Below are positions 11,051-21,130 of a DNA stretch of 64,000 bases, piece after piece; within the stretch, counting starts at the first letter, position 1; every line of letters starts with the position of its first letter. Source of the stretch: Papaver somniferum (lineage: Eukaryota > Streptophyta > Magnoliopsida > Ranunculales > Papaveraceae); assembly GCF_003573695.1 (NCBI RefSeq), contig NC_039364.1, forward strand, positions 237,006,777 through 237,070,776, given 5' to 3'. A program made the position numbers and the translations under genes. The notes under the pieces are model-generated. The model was not told where the DNA came from. It ran no database searches and saw nothing but the letters and a program-made list of their open reading frames with translations.

Positions 11051-11709
11051 TTATTTTTCTACCGAAAGAACAGTAGTGTCCTCCTGCATCTCCGTGCCTT
11101 GTTGCATGTCGTTGGTTTTCAACTCCATTGTGTCAGCTCTATAGACATAAAACTTGGCAACGATCAGAAAAGCAATTAGATTGAGCACGTTTAATCCTGC
11201 AAGAAACCAGTATTAGTTGTCAATGCGCGATAAGTTTAAGTTGTTAACTATCCACCCTTCGTTTTCGCTTTTCTTGGTCAGCTGTGACATTGTGGACAAA
11301 ATGAAGCTGCTAAGGAAATGCCCGATTCCCATACTGGTTGAATAATACGAACTTCCGAGGCTTTTCATTCCCTCTGGTGCTTGGTCATAAAAGAACTCGA
11401 GCTGTGAAACTAGCACAGCAATACCCATTAAGACAGCTTGCGGGACAAGTATAAATATGGTCAGAGGGATGCTCTCATCTTTAGATATAACTCCGTGCTC
11501 CCTTGCCACACTCAACCGCTTTCGGTCACTTAGAGCAGCAGCCGACATGACAAGGATGTGGAAACAATAACCAGTTCCCATTCTCTGCAACAATGATAAC
11601 CCTCTAGGATTCTTGGTGTATCGTTTAATGAAGGGCACAATGCAACGATCATATACCACAAGGCTAATCAGCATTGCAATTGTCACGATCGCTGTTATAC
11701 ATGCTGGAG
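11051..11709 (-). pseudogene. NPF (NRT1/PTR) transporter, C-terminal exon part
   Basis: From the TGCTGGAG repeat leftwards the minus strand reads ACITAIVTIAMLISLVVYDR, FIKRYTKNPRGLSLLQRMG, LVPQAVLMGIAVLVSQLEFF and YDQAPEGMKSLGSSYYSTSM, all diagnostic for the last exon of plant NPF proton-coupled nitrate/peptide transporters (known). After NLSRIDN a TAA (11213-11215) replaces a Tyr codon of the usual YYYWFLA. The same frame then continues YWFLAGLNVLNLIAFLIVAK and a hydrophilic tail to a natural stop at 11051. The stop removes about 50 residues including the last membrane helix. 10867-11050 looks like 3' UTR. The upstream part of the exon continues at 12404. Confidence 0.88.
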
Positions 11710-12403
11710 CCTAGTTAGCAATTCGGGATTCGTCAAACGTACGGAACGGCAAACGTACGAGTATTATACGGTTTTGTAAAATCCAGATTCGGTCCAAAAT
11801 TCGGTCAACGGGACGTGATTCGTCAGTAATTCGGAACGGCATACGTACGTGTATAATTCGATTTATAAATGTGAATTCGGCTCTGAAAATTCGGTATTTA
11901 TATATAACAAATAATTTGTATTTATAAGGTCATAGACCAATTTTTATGCATATGTGTGAGTTATTTAAAGAAAAAATAAACTTAATATGATGATATTAAT
12001 AATATATACAACATTAGTTATCTAAGAGGACGTCGTATAGTGGTTTAGATGCTTGGTTAGTGAGTTTGAGATCTCTCTCACCTTCAACTTCAAATCTCTT
12101 CAGTCATTTTTGTTTCATAAAAATTACAACACGTCTAATATTCGGTCGTGTATGCTCGGGAGGCAGTAAAGCCCAAAAAGTGGAGTCTTTGAAAAGTAAA
12201 AGCTAAAGAATTTATGGCGAATTAAGCGGACGTACCATTCGGGATACGTAAAATTCGTGAACGATTCGCGAATAATCCGGGAATGCCACATAATACGCGA
12301 CTTGGGTTCGGAGTTGCAAACGTACGCGAATAAGACGTTAAAATTCGTGATACGGAAAAATTCGCGAATGATTCGCGAATCATTCGCGAACTTACTAACT
12401 AGG
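11710..12403. mobile_element. hAT-like MITE inside the NPF exon
   Basis: 694 bp with terminal inverted repeats CCTAGTTAGCAATTCG and CCTAGTTAGTAAGTTCG (right end read in reverse). It is flanked by the perfect 8-bp duplication TGCTGGAG (11702-11709 and 12404-12411). Removing one repeat and the element restores the NPF codons for NLPPACITA. The interior holds many ATTCGCGAA/AACGTACG-type motifs near both ends and no gene. An 8-bp TSD suggests hAT. Confidence 0.82.
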
Positions 12404-12473
12404 TGCTGGAGGCAGATTGAAATGGGGACCCATTCTCTGATCGAGAGTCGTGCCTTGTTTGACAAAAAGGGTG
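12404..12473 (-). pseudogene. NPF transporter, short exon segment between two insertions
   Basis: The minus strand encodes TLFVKQGTTLDQRMGPHFNL, then PPA, the conserved FFVKQG-T-MDR stretch of NPF proteins before their last helices. It is cut on its 3' side by the MITE at 11710-12403 and on its 5' side by the LTR element beginning at 12474, whose TSD GGGTG is 12469-12473. Confidence 0.88.
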
Positions 12474-14723
12474 TGGTTGGACCATATAAATAGAACGGTG
12501 TTTTGGGGCCATGGTTATTTTGGGATCATGATTTTATTTTGGGTAAAGATATTAGAAGTAAATCTAGATCACCTCTTATCTAGATATTTATATTAATACC
12601 TAAATTACCCTCTTGATTAATTTTTTGGTAATGATTAGTTAGTGTTAATAATAGTTAGTGTAGTGATTACTAAAATGATTAAGTTAAAGATAATTAACGA
12701 GATTAAAAAATCAGATGGCTTTTTTTTTAAAAGAAGCAGAATTATTGAGAGAGTAAAGTTGGAGAAGATGAAGAAGGAAAACATGAAAAACAAAGGATAT
12801 TACCAACCACAACCGGAGGAAGAGTATTTGGGTACCCAGGTATGTTTCAAACTTAGATAATGTTGGTTGAATTGCTCCAAATTTTCGAAAACCTGTAAAT
12901 TTTTAGGGTAGATTTGGGCTTGTTCGGTTACCTTATGTGAAGAACAGGTTACCGAACTCATCTGAAAGTGTAGTTCGGTTAACTTTTCCATATACGCAGG
13001 TTACCGAACTCGTTCTTTAATGGAGGTTTTTAGTTTTTCGGTTACCTTTTCCATACACACATGTTACCGAACTTTGTTTATAGGACTTACAGAGTAATGT
13101 TCGGTTGGTTCGCAAACTTTAACCCAACAACATATCTAACCGAACTCCACGTGTATGCAATTAGTGAAGAGTTTGGCTTGTCAAGAATTTTTGCAAACAA
13201 ACCAAACATAGTGGAACAAGTTCGGTTAAATTGAAATTCAACATAGTAGGCAAAATAACACAGTTCGGTTACATTGGAAAAAAAAAATCTTTTTGGAATA
13301 TGAGTAGAGTTCGGTTACTAGATAGTTCTAGAAATTTTTGCGAACCAACCAAACAAGGTAGGTAAAGTTCGGTTATATCATAACTCAACATAGTAGGAAA
13401 AATAACACAGTTCGGTTACATTTTTTTTTTTTTTGTATTATGGGTAGAGTTCGGTTACTAACTAGTTTTAGAATTTTTAGCGAACCAACCGAACTCCGAG
13501 TTCGGTTATGAAAAATTAAATTCGTGATAACCGAAGTGTTCTTCGTTTTTTGTGGTTTCAGAATGTTCGGTTACAAAAGTAGTTTTTTTTTAAACTATTC
13601 CTAACCGAACATGCCACTTTAACATCCATTTAAACCATATTTTGATGATTACTACTCAATTTTTCTATCCAAAAACGAATTAAAAAGGGTTTTTCAATCG
13701 AACGAGGAACGTCAAGGAAAGAGAGAAGAAGAAGAGAATAAACTTTTTTTCAAAACTAAAAATTTTCGATTGCTCTTTTGATTTTGATTTTGATTTTGGT
13801 TAATAAATTCATTTAGATTAGATGTATATTATTAGATTAATATACTTATTAAGTTAGTTTTAATTAAAATTAAAGTAAAGGGTAAATGGGTATTTACCTA
13901 ACTTTGGGGCACCCCTTATAAGTATAGGGAGGTTAGCCTAATAAGACCATGATCCCCCAAAAAAAAATCATGGTCCCTAAAAAATCGTTCTATAAATATA
14001 AAATGGGATTAACAGGATCTTCGGCCCATTAGCCTTAAACAAAAATATTGGGGTCATGGGTTGAAGCCTAAGCCCATAAAAGGTTAAGAACCAAGTCGGT
14101 TAGCCTTTATTAAAGGTGATTACATTCATTGTATCTTGAAATGGGACGAATCTGTTCAATCGAAGAAGTTAGAATTAATCTAGATATATATTTGGTCCAA
14201 GTACATTATTGACCTGGTCACCCTGAAAGGAGGGAATGGATAAAGGTTAATTATTGGGTCAAATACATCTCTAAATGTCTAGATACATAATACTGATGAT
14301 GAACCTGGACGAAATTTGGTCCAGATACGTCATCAAAATGAATGCAACAGGTAATTGACTGGATGCATACCCTCTATTACCTATAAATAGAGGAGGGATT
14401 TCAACAGTAAAAGTACACATTTCTAATCCTTCTCTCTCCATAAAAACCTGCTTAGAGCTCTTACTCATTGAGGCATCGGAGTGTCTTTGTAGGTACCCCC
14501 TCCTTTTCTTCATTTCATCAAGAGTATTAGAAAGCCAAGAACATTGAAGAGCTGAGTAGAAATTTTTCCATCATCAAGAACGTATCACGAGAAAAAGTTG
14601 TGGATCATCTCAATGGTCTACAAGTCAACCATCAGGTATTAATCTTACGCCATCCAACGTTCAAGATTATATCATTTATGCACAAATCTCGAGGAGTGTT
14701 GTAGGAACATTTTTGCTACAACA
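12474..14723 (+). repeat. 5' LTR of the gag-only element, split by a TIR element
   Basis: The LTR itself is 12474-12491 plus 13998-14723, about 745 bp; 12492-13991 is a later insertion. TATAAATA at 14382-14389 is the likely promoter, matching the same site in the 3' LTR (19443-19450). Confidence 0.85.
12492..13991 (+). mobile_element. 1.5-kb TIR element rich in GTTCGGTTA motifs (copy 1)
   Basis: Exactly 1500 bp, starting AGAACGGTGTTTTGGGGCCA and ending (reverse) AGAACGATTTTTTAGGGACC. The 6-bp sequence ATAAAT is repeated on both sides (12486-12491, 13992-13997). The uninterrupted 3' LTR at 18806-18815 region gives the empty site, which confirms both borders. About 20 copies of GTTCGGTTA or its complement lie between 12915 and 13610. 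No protein domain is found; the frame at 12642-12860 has no recognisable motif. A second, inverted copy is 25776-37989. Confidence 0.85.
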
Positions 14724-15119
14724 TCTTTTGGCGCCCACCGTGGGACAGAGAAGGATTCTTCAAAAAACAAACAGATCAAGATTCATGGCAACATCACAGG
14801 AAAATCGAATTGATGGGAATGTCACTACCGACACCAGAGTCCGAGGGAATCATAGCGAAGTCGATCACCCATTTCAGGAAGGAGTTGAAACGTCACCAGC
14901 AGCAACGACATCAAGGTTTCCTTCTGCAAGAACTTATCCCAGGGGATAAGTAGAGGAAATCGATGGGTACGTATCTCAACTCCACTTTTAAGTGATACTG
15001 CCAATCTTAATGTATCTCCAAGGGGTGGTAACCAACCCCAAACAAATATGCTAAACTCGCGTTTGAACTCCCTCGCCAATAGGGGCCTTTGTTTGGCCTG
15101 ACGTATTGTGCAAGCGGAT
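14724..15119 (+). other. Primer site and degraded gag start
   Basis: TTTTGGCGCCCACCGTGGGA directly follows the LTR; this is the primer site seen in many plant Tat elements. A frame from ATG 14785 (MATSQENRIDGNVTTDTRVR) looks like the original gag N-terminus but stops at 14947-14949. The next 160 bp have further stops before the main gag frame. Confidence 0.6.
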
Positions 15120-16388
15120 ATGGCAGTGGAAACACCCGTAGATTTGACTCTGCGAGAAAGATTGCAAGAGTTAGAAAAAGAAAACAGACTACTGAAAGCG
15201 TCTCTGGAAAAAAGACCACAAACTGGTAGCACCCAACATTCAGAAAGTGTCACTCCGCACCGACATGCACGACCTTCACATGAGGGTTGGCGAGCACGAC
15301 ATGGGAGGAATGATCGCGACGGGATATATAGATCACCCGAAAGGCAAGCTTCTAAGGATCGTGGGCCGAATCACCGCTATGAAAGTAATCACTTCATCAA
15401 AGAAGCAGAGCGACAGTCTGGACCAAGCAACTGGCAGAACAACAGGCGTGAAAGGGAGAAGTACCTCAACGATCGAAGAAACGAGTACCTCGACGGGCGA
15501 AAAAGAAAGGAGTATTATGACGAAAACCGACGCTTGAAGAAAGCAAAATCTAGGAAGAACAAGGAGTTAATCAGAAATGAAATAATCCGTCGAGAAACTG
15601 AAGGAGATTCGTCACGAATTGAGGAACTCAATAAAAGAAAGCTAGGCGAAATGATCGAGCAAGTGTTGTCTCATAAAAAATCCAGGCAAGAAAGGCTACA
15701 GGTCTTAGCGATGAAAAGGTCGATGGACTCACCTTTCGTCGAAGAAATAAGGCGGTTCCGCTCACCAGCAAACTTTGTGCAGCCCCAGTTCAAGGAGTTA
15801 TTCGACGGAAAGAGCGCTGATCCAGTGGAACATGTGCAACATTTCCAAGCTTCAATGAGTCTGTGGGGATATAGCGATGAGTTGTTGTGCAGAACCTTTC
15901 CTGTGACACTGACAGGTAAAGCTTTGACTTGGTTCTCACAATTGGAATCAAATTCAATTGCGAACTTTGGGATGTTGTCGGACGCATTTTTCGAGCAATA
16001 TAAGATCAATCTGGGAAGCAAAAAAGGTAGCAGTCACTTATTTGGATTGCATCAAGAAACAAATGAAAGTATGGCAACTTTCAACCAACGGTTTCGCCAA
16101 GAAGTTGGAGAAGTCGGTGCGGTTGATGCTGGGCTCATCATTGAAGCATACAATAATGCCTTGCCTTATGACGAATTCGGGATATCCAATTCCTTAACTG
16201 TGCAATCGGTAAGAAACCTCAAAGAATTATATGCAAGGGTAGATAGCTATGCAAGGGTAGAAAAGGAAAAAAGAGCAAAGTTGTCACTGACGAAGGGGAC
16301 AGCAGAAATTCCATCCAAAGTGAGACATCATCCGGATGACGACTCCAAGAAGAAAAATCGTGAGGGTTCGGAAGTCCTCACTGGATAA
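15120..16388 (+). CDS. Retrotransposon Gag
   Basis: The first ATG of the open frame is at 15120 (MAVETPVDLTLRERLQELEK); the frame itself opens slightly upstream. Residues 1-40 form a short coiled coil, then comes a long Arg/Lys/Glu-rich region. The Retrotrans_gag capsid domain covers roughly residues 205-340: FKELFDGKSADPVEHVQHFQ, LLCRTFPVTLTGKALTWFSQ and SMATFNQRFRQEVGEV are its standard segments. The 422-residue protein would form the virus-like particle core. No CCHC zinc knuckle is present; the frame ends after a Lys-rich tail. The frame is open throughout, but the likely true N-terminus at 14785 is broken. Confidence 0.8.
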   Translation: MAVETPVDLTLRERLQELEKENRLLKASLEKRPQTGSTQHSESVTPHRHARPSHEGWRARHGRNDRDGIYRSPERQASKDRGPNHRYESNHFIKEAERQSGPSNWQNNRREREKYLNDRRNEYLDGRKRKEYYDENRRLKKAKSRKNKELIRNEIIRRETEGDSSRIEELNKRKLGEMIEQVLSHKKSRQERLQVLAMKRSMDSPFVEEIRRFRSPANFVQPQFKELFDGKSADPVEHVQHFQASMSLWGYSDELLCRTFPVTLTGKALTWFSQLESNSIANFGMLSDAFFEQYKINLGSKKGSSHLFGLHQETNESMATFNQRFRQEVGEVGAVDAGLIIEAYNNALPYDEFGISNSLTVQSVRNLKELYARVDSYARVEKEKRAKLSLTKGTAEIPSKVRHHPDDDSKKKNREGSEVLTG

Positions 16389-18795
16389 GAGACACAAATA
16401 AGTAATAAAAGTATTATTCTACACCAGCGTGCACGATCTTCACATGAGGGTTGGCGAGCGCGACGGGTACGAAGTGATCACGATATGACACTTGAATCAT
16501 CAGAAAGGAAAGCTCCTGAAGCAAGTAATGTATCCAAGAAAAATGATCTCTACAAAAGGCATCACACCATCGTAGAATCTGAACGACAATAGGTATCTAG
16601 CCATTGGCTGAACAACAGGTGTCAGTGATAGAGATACCTTGACGACCAGAGTCGAGGGGAATACCTCGAAAAGCAGAAGTAGTATTACGAAAAAAAAAGG
16701 AAAGTTTCAACTTTAAATAAGAGAAAATTTCCATGGATGTTGTTTATGGTAATAGTCCTATTCCAACACAATCAGCGTATTCAATTCACACACATTCTCT
16801 TAGCCTAGCCTCGCAAATATCAGCAATCTCAAGTTGTATCTCACAATAAATCAGAAGAAAACATCTTCATTATGTCTCTACTCCAATTCCAGAGTTACTT
16901 GCTTGCACATTCTCCCTTGGTCCATCAGATGGATACAACTTAAAGCTTACACGAGTTTAAAACAAATGGAGTTACACGCCATTGCGAGTTTTACTCACGA
17001 TAGTCGAACAGCTGGGGGCGTCTGGGAAGACCATGCCTGATAGATAAGCTAGCAAGAGGAAGCTATATTGAGTGAAGAGCAGCAAAATGGATCCCAAAAC
17101 TTGGAACCTCGACAACTTGAAAATAGTTCACAATTAACTGTGGAATGCATATTTACGATGTTGGATCCATTCACGCCTCATAATGTAAACCTAAACGATT
17201 ACTTAATTTGTTTGCAATATTCGTATTTCATAGTCCTACAACAAATGCATAATTCACATGCAAGTGCACAACTCATAAACAAATGCATGGTGCACGCGCT
17301 TCGATACTAGCCAGAGTCGTTTAAAAATAACACTCGCATAGCTAAGATCGGACATAAACTCCGGGCATACTGGACAGAGATGTCAGGTAATGACTCTCGC
17401 ATAGCCAGGACCTATTCCAAATTGACTTTGACTAGAGGATATATTTTCCTTGCACGGTCTTAGTCAAAACTTGTGCAAATTTGCGAGCAAGCTAAACCGG
17501 TTTAGCGCAGACTCAAAAATAGCAAGGACCTCGTTCCATGGACAATGGAACCCCATCTCAGGGCAGTGAGAACCAAACCAACTTGGCTTTGATTAGAGGA
17601 AATATTTCAAAAAATATTCCTTGCACGGTCTTAGTCAATACTTGCGCAAATTTGCGAGCAAGTTAAACCTAAACCGGTTAGCGCATGCTCAGGAATAGCA
17701 AGGACATTGTTCCATGGGCAATGGAACCCCATTATCAGGTCAATGAGAGTTCATTGTACAAGGAAAATAAATATATATTTTATAATAACGTTTTGCTGGC
17801 CGATCTGGAGCTAGAGCTAAAAAAAAAAAAAAAAACTTTGATGGAGTAAAAAAAAATGCAAAAACTTCGTTGGAGCAGGAGCGAAAATGGGAAATATATA
17901 TATATTCAAAAAAGAAGCTTTACTGGCGCGGGAGCGAAAGGAGATAAAAAAAAATCAAATCGATTATTATATCATGGAGAGGCTTTCTTGGAGCTGAAAC
18001 GAGGAGAAAAAATATATATATTTGCATGAAGAGGCTTTGTTGGACATGGATGCAAAAATAAATAAATATATATATATATATATATATTGAAGCATCACTC
18101 GAAAAAGCATCAGAAGAACATCACTTATCAAGCTCTCAATGCATGAGCAGTTGTGATATTTTACAACCATCTAAAATGTGTAGATCATGATTTGGCATCA
18201 CCATCATTATTGGAACATCAATCGGAGTATATTCATACAACATCATACGGATCTAAGCACAATGGTCTTTACTCCACGGAAGAAAAAAGCCAGTTTTTTT
18301 CGTACTGTAAAGTTATACAACAACTACAGTGCGAGCAGAAAGTATTCCGTTGTGTTGGCATCTACGGCTTCAAATCACAAGTGAAGAGTAAGTCTTGAAC
18401 TTATCGCAAGCACAAGATCTCACCAAGTTTTGCGCCAGTGCAACCACGAACTCTTGTCTCAAAAACGAGATACAATTATCCAAGAGATGTGCCAACATTT
18501 ATAGCAGCCAGTGCAATAGATGTCACAGCAAAAAAAATAATTTGTTGTGATGCAAGCAAGAAGACCTGTTACAGCAGCAAACACATAACTTGAAACTCGT
18601 GATATAATCATGAAGCATCGTTCATATTCAACTATGGAAAACTCTCGCCCGGCAACACCAAGAGCAACTTTGTTCGCAAGCAGACTAACATACCGTTTCA
18701 ATACGTAGCTTAGGGGCCTCAGAGTACGACTATGGAGCAACTGGTCCAGGACACTTATCTTAATCCACCAACAAGTTGGGAATTAAGAGGGGCGA
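16389..18795 (+). other. Non-coding interior of the gag-only element
   Basis: No pol. 16425-16700 is a decayed second copy of the gag 5' region (it shares CTTCACATGAGGGTTGGCGA with 15270-15292). Two copies of a 171-bp unit lie around 17420-17760. AT-rich (TA)n tracts are at 17770-18090. The frames here are short and unsupported. Confidence 0.7.
17420..17760 (+). repeat. 171-bp direct repeat, two copies
   Basis: Both copies contain CCTTGCACGGTCTTAGTCAA (ending near 17466 and 17637), then TTTGCGAGCAAG, AGCAAGGAC and CAATGGAACCCCAT. The offset between anchors is 171 bp. Confidence 0.85.
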
Positions 18796-19784
18796 TGTTT
18801 GGACCATATAAATATAAAATGGGATTAACAGGATCTTCGGTCCATTAGCCTTAAATAAAAATATTGGGTCATGGGTTGAAGCCTAAGCCCATAAAAGGTT
18901 AAGAACCAAGTTTGTTAGGATTAATCTATATATATTGGGTCCATTAGCCTTAAACAAAAATATTGGGTCCATTAGCCTTAAACAAAAATATTGGGTCCAA
19001 GTTTGTTAGGATTAATCTATATATAACCAAGTTTGTTAGGATCTTCGGTCCATTAGCCTTAAACAAAAATATTGGGTCATGGGTTGAATCCTAAGCCCAT
19101 AAAAGGTTAAGAACCAAGTTTGTTAGGATTAATCTAAATATTGGGTCATGGGTTGAAGCCTAAGCCCATAAAAGGTGACTATATTCATTGTATCTTGAAA
19201 GGGAGATGAATCTGTTCAATCCAAAAAGTTAGAATTAATCTATATATATATTTGGTCCAAGTACATTATTGACCTGGTCACCCTGAAAGGAGGGAATGGA
19301 TAAAGGTTAATTATTGGGCCATATACATTTCTAAATGTCTAGATACATAATTCTGATGATGAAACTGGAAGGCATTTGGTCCAGATACGTCATCAAAATG
19401 AATGCAGACAGGTAATTGACTGGATGCATACCCTCTATTACCTATAAATAGAGGAGGGATTTCAACAGTAAAGGTACACATTTCTAATCCTTCTCTCTCC
19501 ATAAAAACCTGCTTAGAACTCTTACTCATTGAGGCATCGGAGTGTCTTTGCAGGTACCCCCTCCTTTTCTTCATTTCATCAAGAGTATTAGAAAGCCAAA
19601 AGCATTGAAGAGCTGAGTAGAAAATTTTCCATCATCAAGAACGTATCACGAGGAAAAGTTGTGGATCATCTCAACAGTCTACAAGTCATCCATCAGGTTT
19701 TAATCTTACGCCATCCAACGTTCAAGATTATATCATTTATGTACAAATCTCGAGGAGTGTTGTAGGAACATTTTTGCTACAACA
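18796..19784 (+). repeat. 3' LTR of the gag-only element, internally expanded
   Basis: 989 bp. It exceeds the 5' copy by about 245 bp because segments built from ATTGGGTCCATTAGCC, AAACAAAAATATTGGG and AACCAAGTTTGTTAGGATTA are repeated several times between about 18900 and 19160. The remainder aligns with 13998-14723. Confidence 0.85.
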
Positions 19785-20150
19785 GGGTGTTTATCTGCCC
19801 GTACATGACACTCTTTTTTTTTTTTGGTAAAGCGCGTACATGACACTCGGTATGAAAGTTGTGATCAGAACCGATAGTATTTTCATTAGTTGTTTGATTT
19901 CTTCCACCTGTATCACCGTGCAAAGTTTATGTTCCTTGTTGTTAGTCTTTATAGCAGCCTTATCAAATATCCTGCACATGAATGTTAGAAGGTCAGTGAA
20001 CTTAAGCATTTTACTTATAGATGCAAGAGAAATAAAAAAACAGAAAAAACAAACTAACCTTATTGAATCGGTATGTTCCATTCTGAATTTTCCCTTGGTG
20101 TACTCATCTAAGCTTAGCTCATGAAGCTTTTTAGTCTTTAGGGTCACTGG
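19785..20150 (-). pseudogene. NPF transporter, two middle exons
   Basis: Minus strand. The upstream exon (20150-20060 approx.) reads KKLHELSLDEYTKGKFRMEH then TDSIR, with a GT donor at 20058-20057. The intron ends with GTGCAG, and the next exon (from 19971) starts IFDKAAIK and continues LCTVIQVEEIKQLMKILSVL, the family's F-LDKAAI ... LCTVTQVEEVK motif. It then reads SVMYGQINTLFVKQG across the LTR-element site once the 21-nt insertion 19814-19834 and one TSD are ignored. The piece upstream of 20150 has been replaced by copia DNA. Confidence 0.87.
19800..19848 (-). mobile_element. 21-nt poly(A) retroposon tail with 14-bp TSD
   Basis: CGTACATGACACTC occurs at 19800-19813 and again at 19835-19848. 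Between them is T12 followed by GGTAAAGCG, which on the NPF coding strand reads CGCTTTACC plus a poly(A) tail. A long TSD and a terminal A-tract are what target-primed reverse transcription leaves (LINE/SINE, known). Only the last few bases of the retroposon were copied. Confidence 0.75.
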
Positions 20151-20170
20151 GATATGGTATTTTTATTTTC

Positions 20171-21130
20171 TGTAGTGATAGTGAAAACTACTGCACTTGG
20201 GGAAGAAGAATGATGAAAGCACTTAGTGCGAAAGGAAAAACAGGATACATAGATGGAACTATTGTGAAACCTACAAACCCGACAGACATCTCTCACTGGA
20301 CGCGTTGCAATGATCTCGTTGGAAGTTGGATTTCCAACTCGGTCGATCCAGGGATTCGATCCAGCACACAGAACTTTCCTTCCGCGCGTGAACAATGGCT
20401 GGAGATAAAGTCCCGGTTCTCACATCACAATGCATCCAAGCTTTATGCAATCAAGCAGTAGATTGCAACATTAAAGCAAGAGAATCTGAATGTGGAAATT
20501 TATTATACTCAACTCAAAACTCTTTGGGATCAGCTAGATACCTTCAGGCCGATCGAACCATGCATCTGCAGAGCAGGTAAAAATTATGTGGATCATCATA
20601 ATCAAGATAGATCGATGGAATTTTTGCAGGGTTTACATGAAAGATTTTCCTCTCTGCGAAGCCAGATTCTTTTAATGGAACCTATGCCATCTCCTGCTAA
20701 GATCTACAACCATGTTAGGCAGGAGGAAGAGCAACAAGGTATCAATTCTTCCTCTTTTCCTACGATTGAATCAGCAACTTTATATGCTTCTCGTGGTGAT
20801 TATCGAACCCAAAGGTTCACTGCACAACCTGGAGGAAACAACAACCATAGCTCGGGAAATAACAAACGACAACGCCCCTTTTGTGACCATTGCAACAAGC
20901 ACGGTCATACCAGGGTCACCTGCTGGAAACTGAATGGATATCCAAATGACTTACCAAAGCCCAGAGACTCTGATTCTCATCCTCTCGCTGCTACCACCAT
21001 ACCAGCGTCTGTGCCTATGTCGGCCGTTGCTGCACCGACTATCTCCGCAGCACAGTATGCCCGGCTTCTCTCGTTATTGAATCCATCCAATGAAGGTATC
21101 GATATTAGCCCCTCTGCAAACTTTGCAGGT
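20171..21130 (+). pseudogene. Copia gag
   Basis: ALSAKGKTGYIDGTIVKP, WTRCNDLVGSWISNSV and EIKSRFSHHNASKLYAIKQ are the copia gag (UBN2-type) capsid segments. TAG at 20459-20461 interrupts it. It resumes in frame with YYTQLKTLWDQLDTF and FLQGLHERFSSLRSQILLME. A CCHC zinc knuckle for RNA binding lies near 20881-20930 (CDHCNKHGHTRVTCW). The N-terminus is deleted. Confidence 0.85.

Larger units (their letters stand above)
12474..19784 (+). mobile_element. Non-autonomous gag-only LTR element (TR-GAG type)
   Basis: LTRs 12474-14723 and 18796-19784 start TGGTTGGACC/TGTTTGGACC and end TGCTACAACA. The 5-bp TSD is GGGTG (12469-12473 and 19785-19789). The primer site TTTTGGCGCCCACCGTGGGA follows the 5' LTR, and AATTAAGAGGGGCGA (PPT) precedes the 3' LTR. 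Only a gag frame lies inside; no protease, RT or integrase motif is present in 16389-18795. It must have moved with enzymes supplied by a Tat-like relative (inference). It sits in an NPF exon and its 5' LTR was later hit by a 1.5-kb TIR element. Confidence 0.87.
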
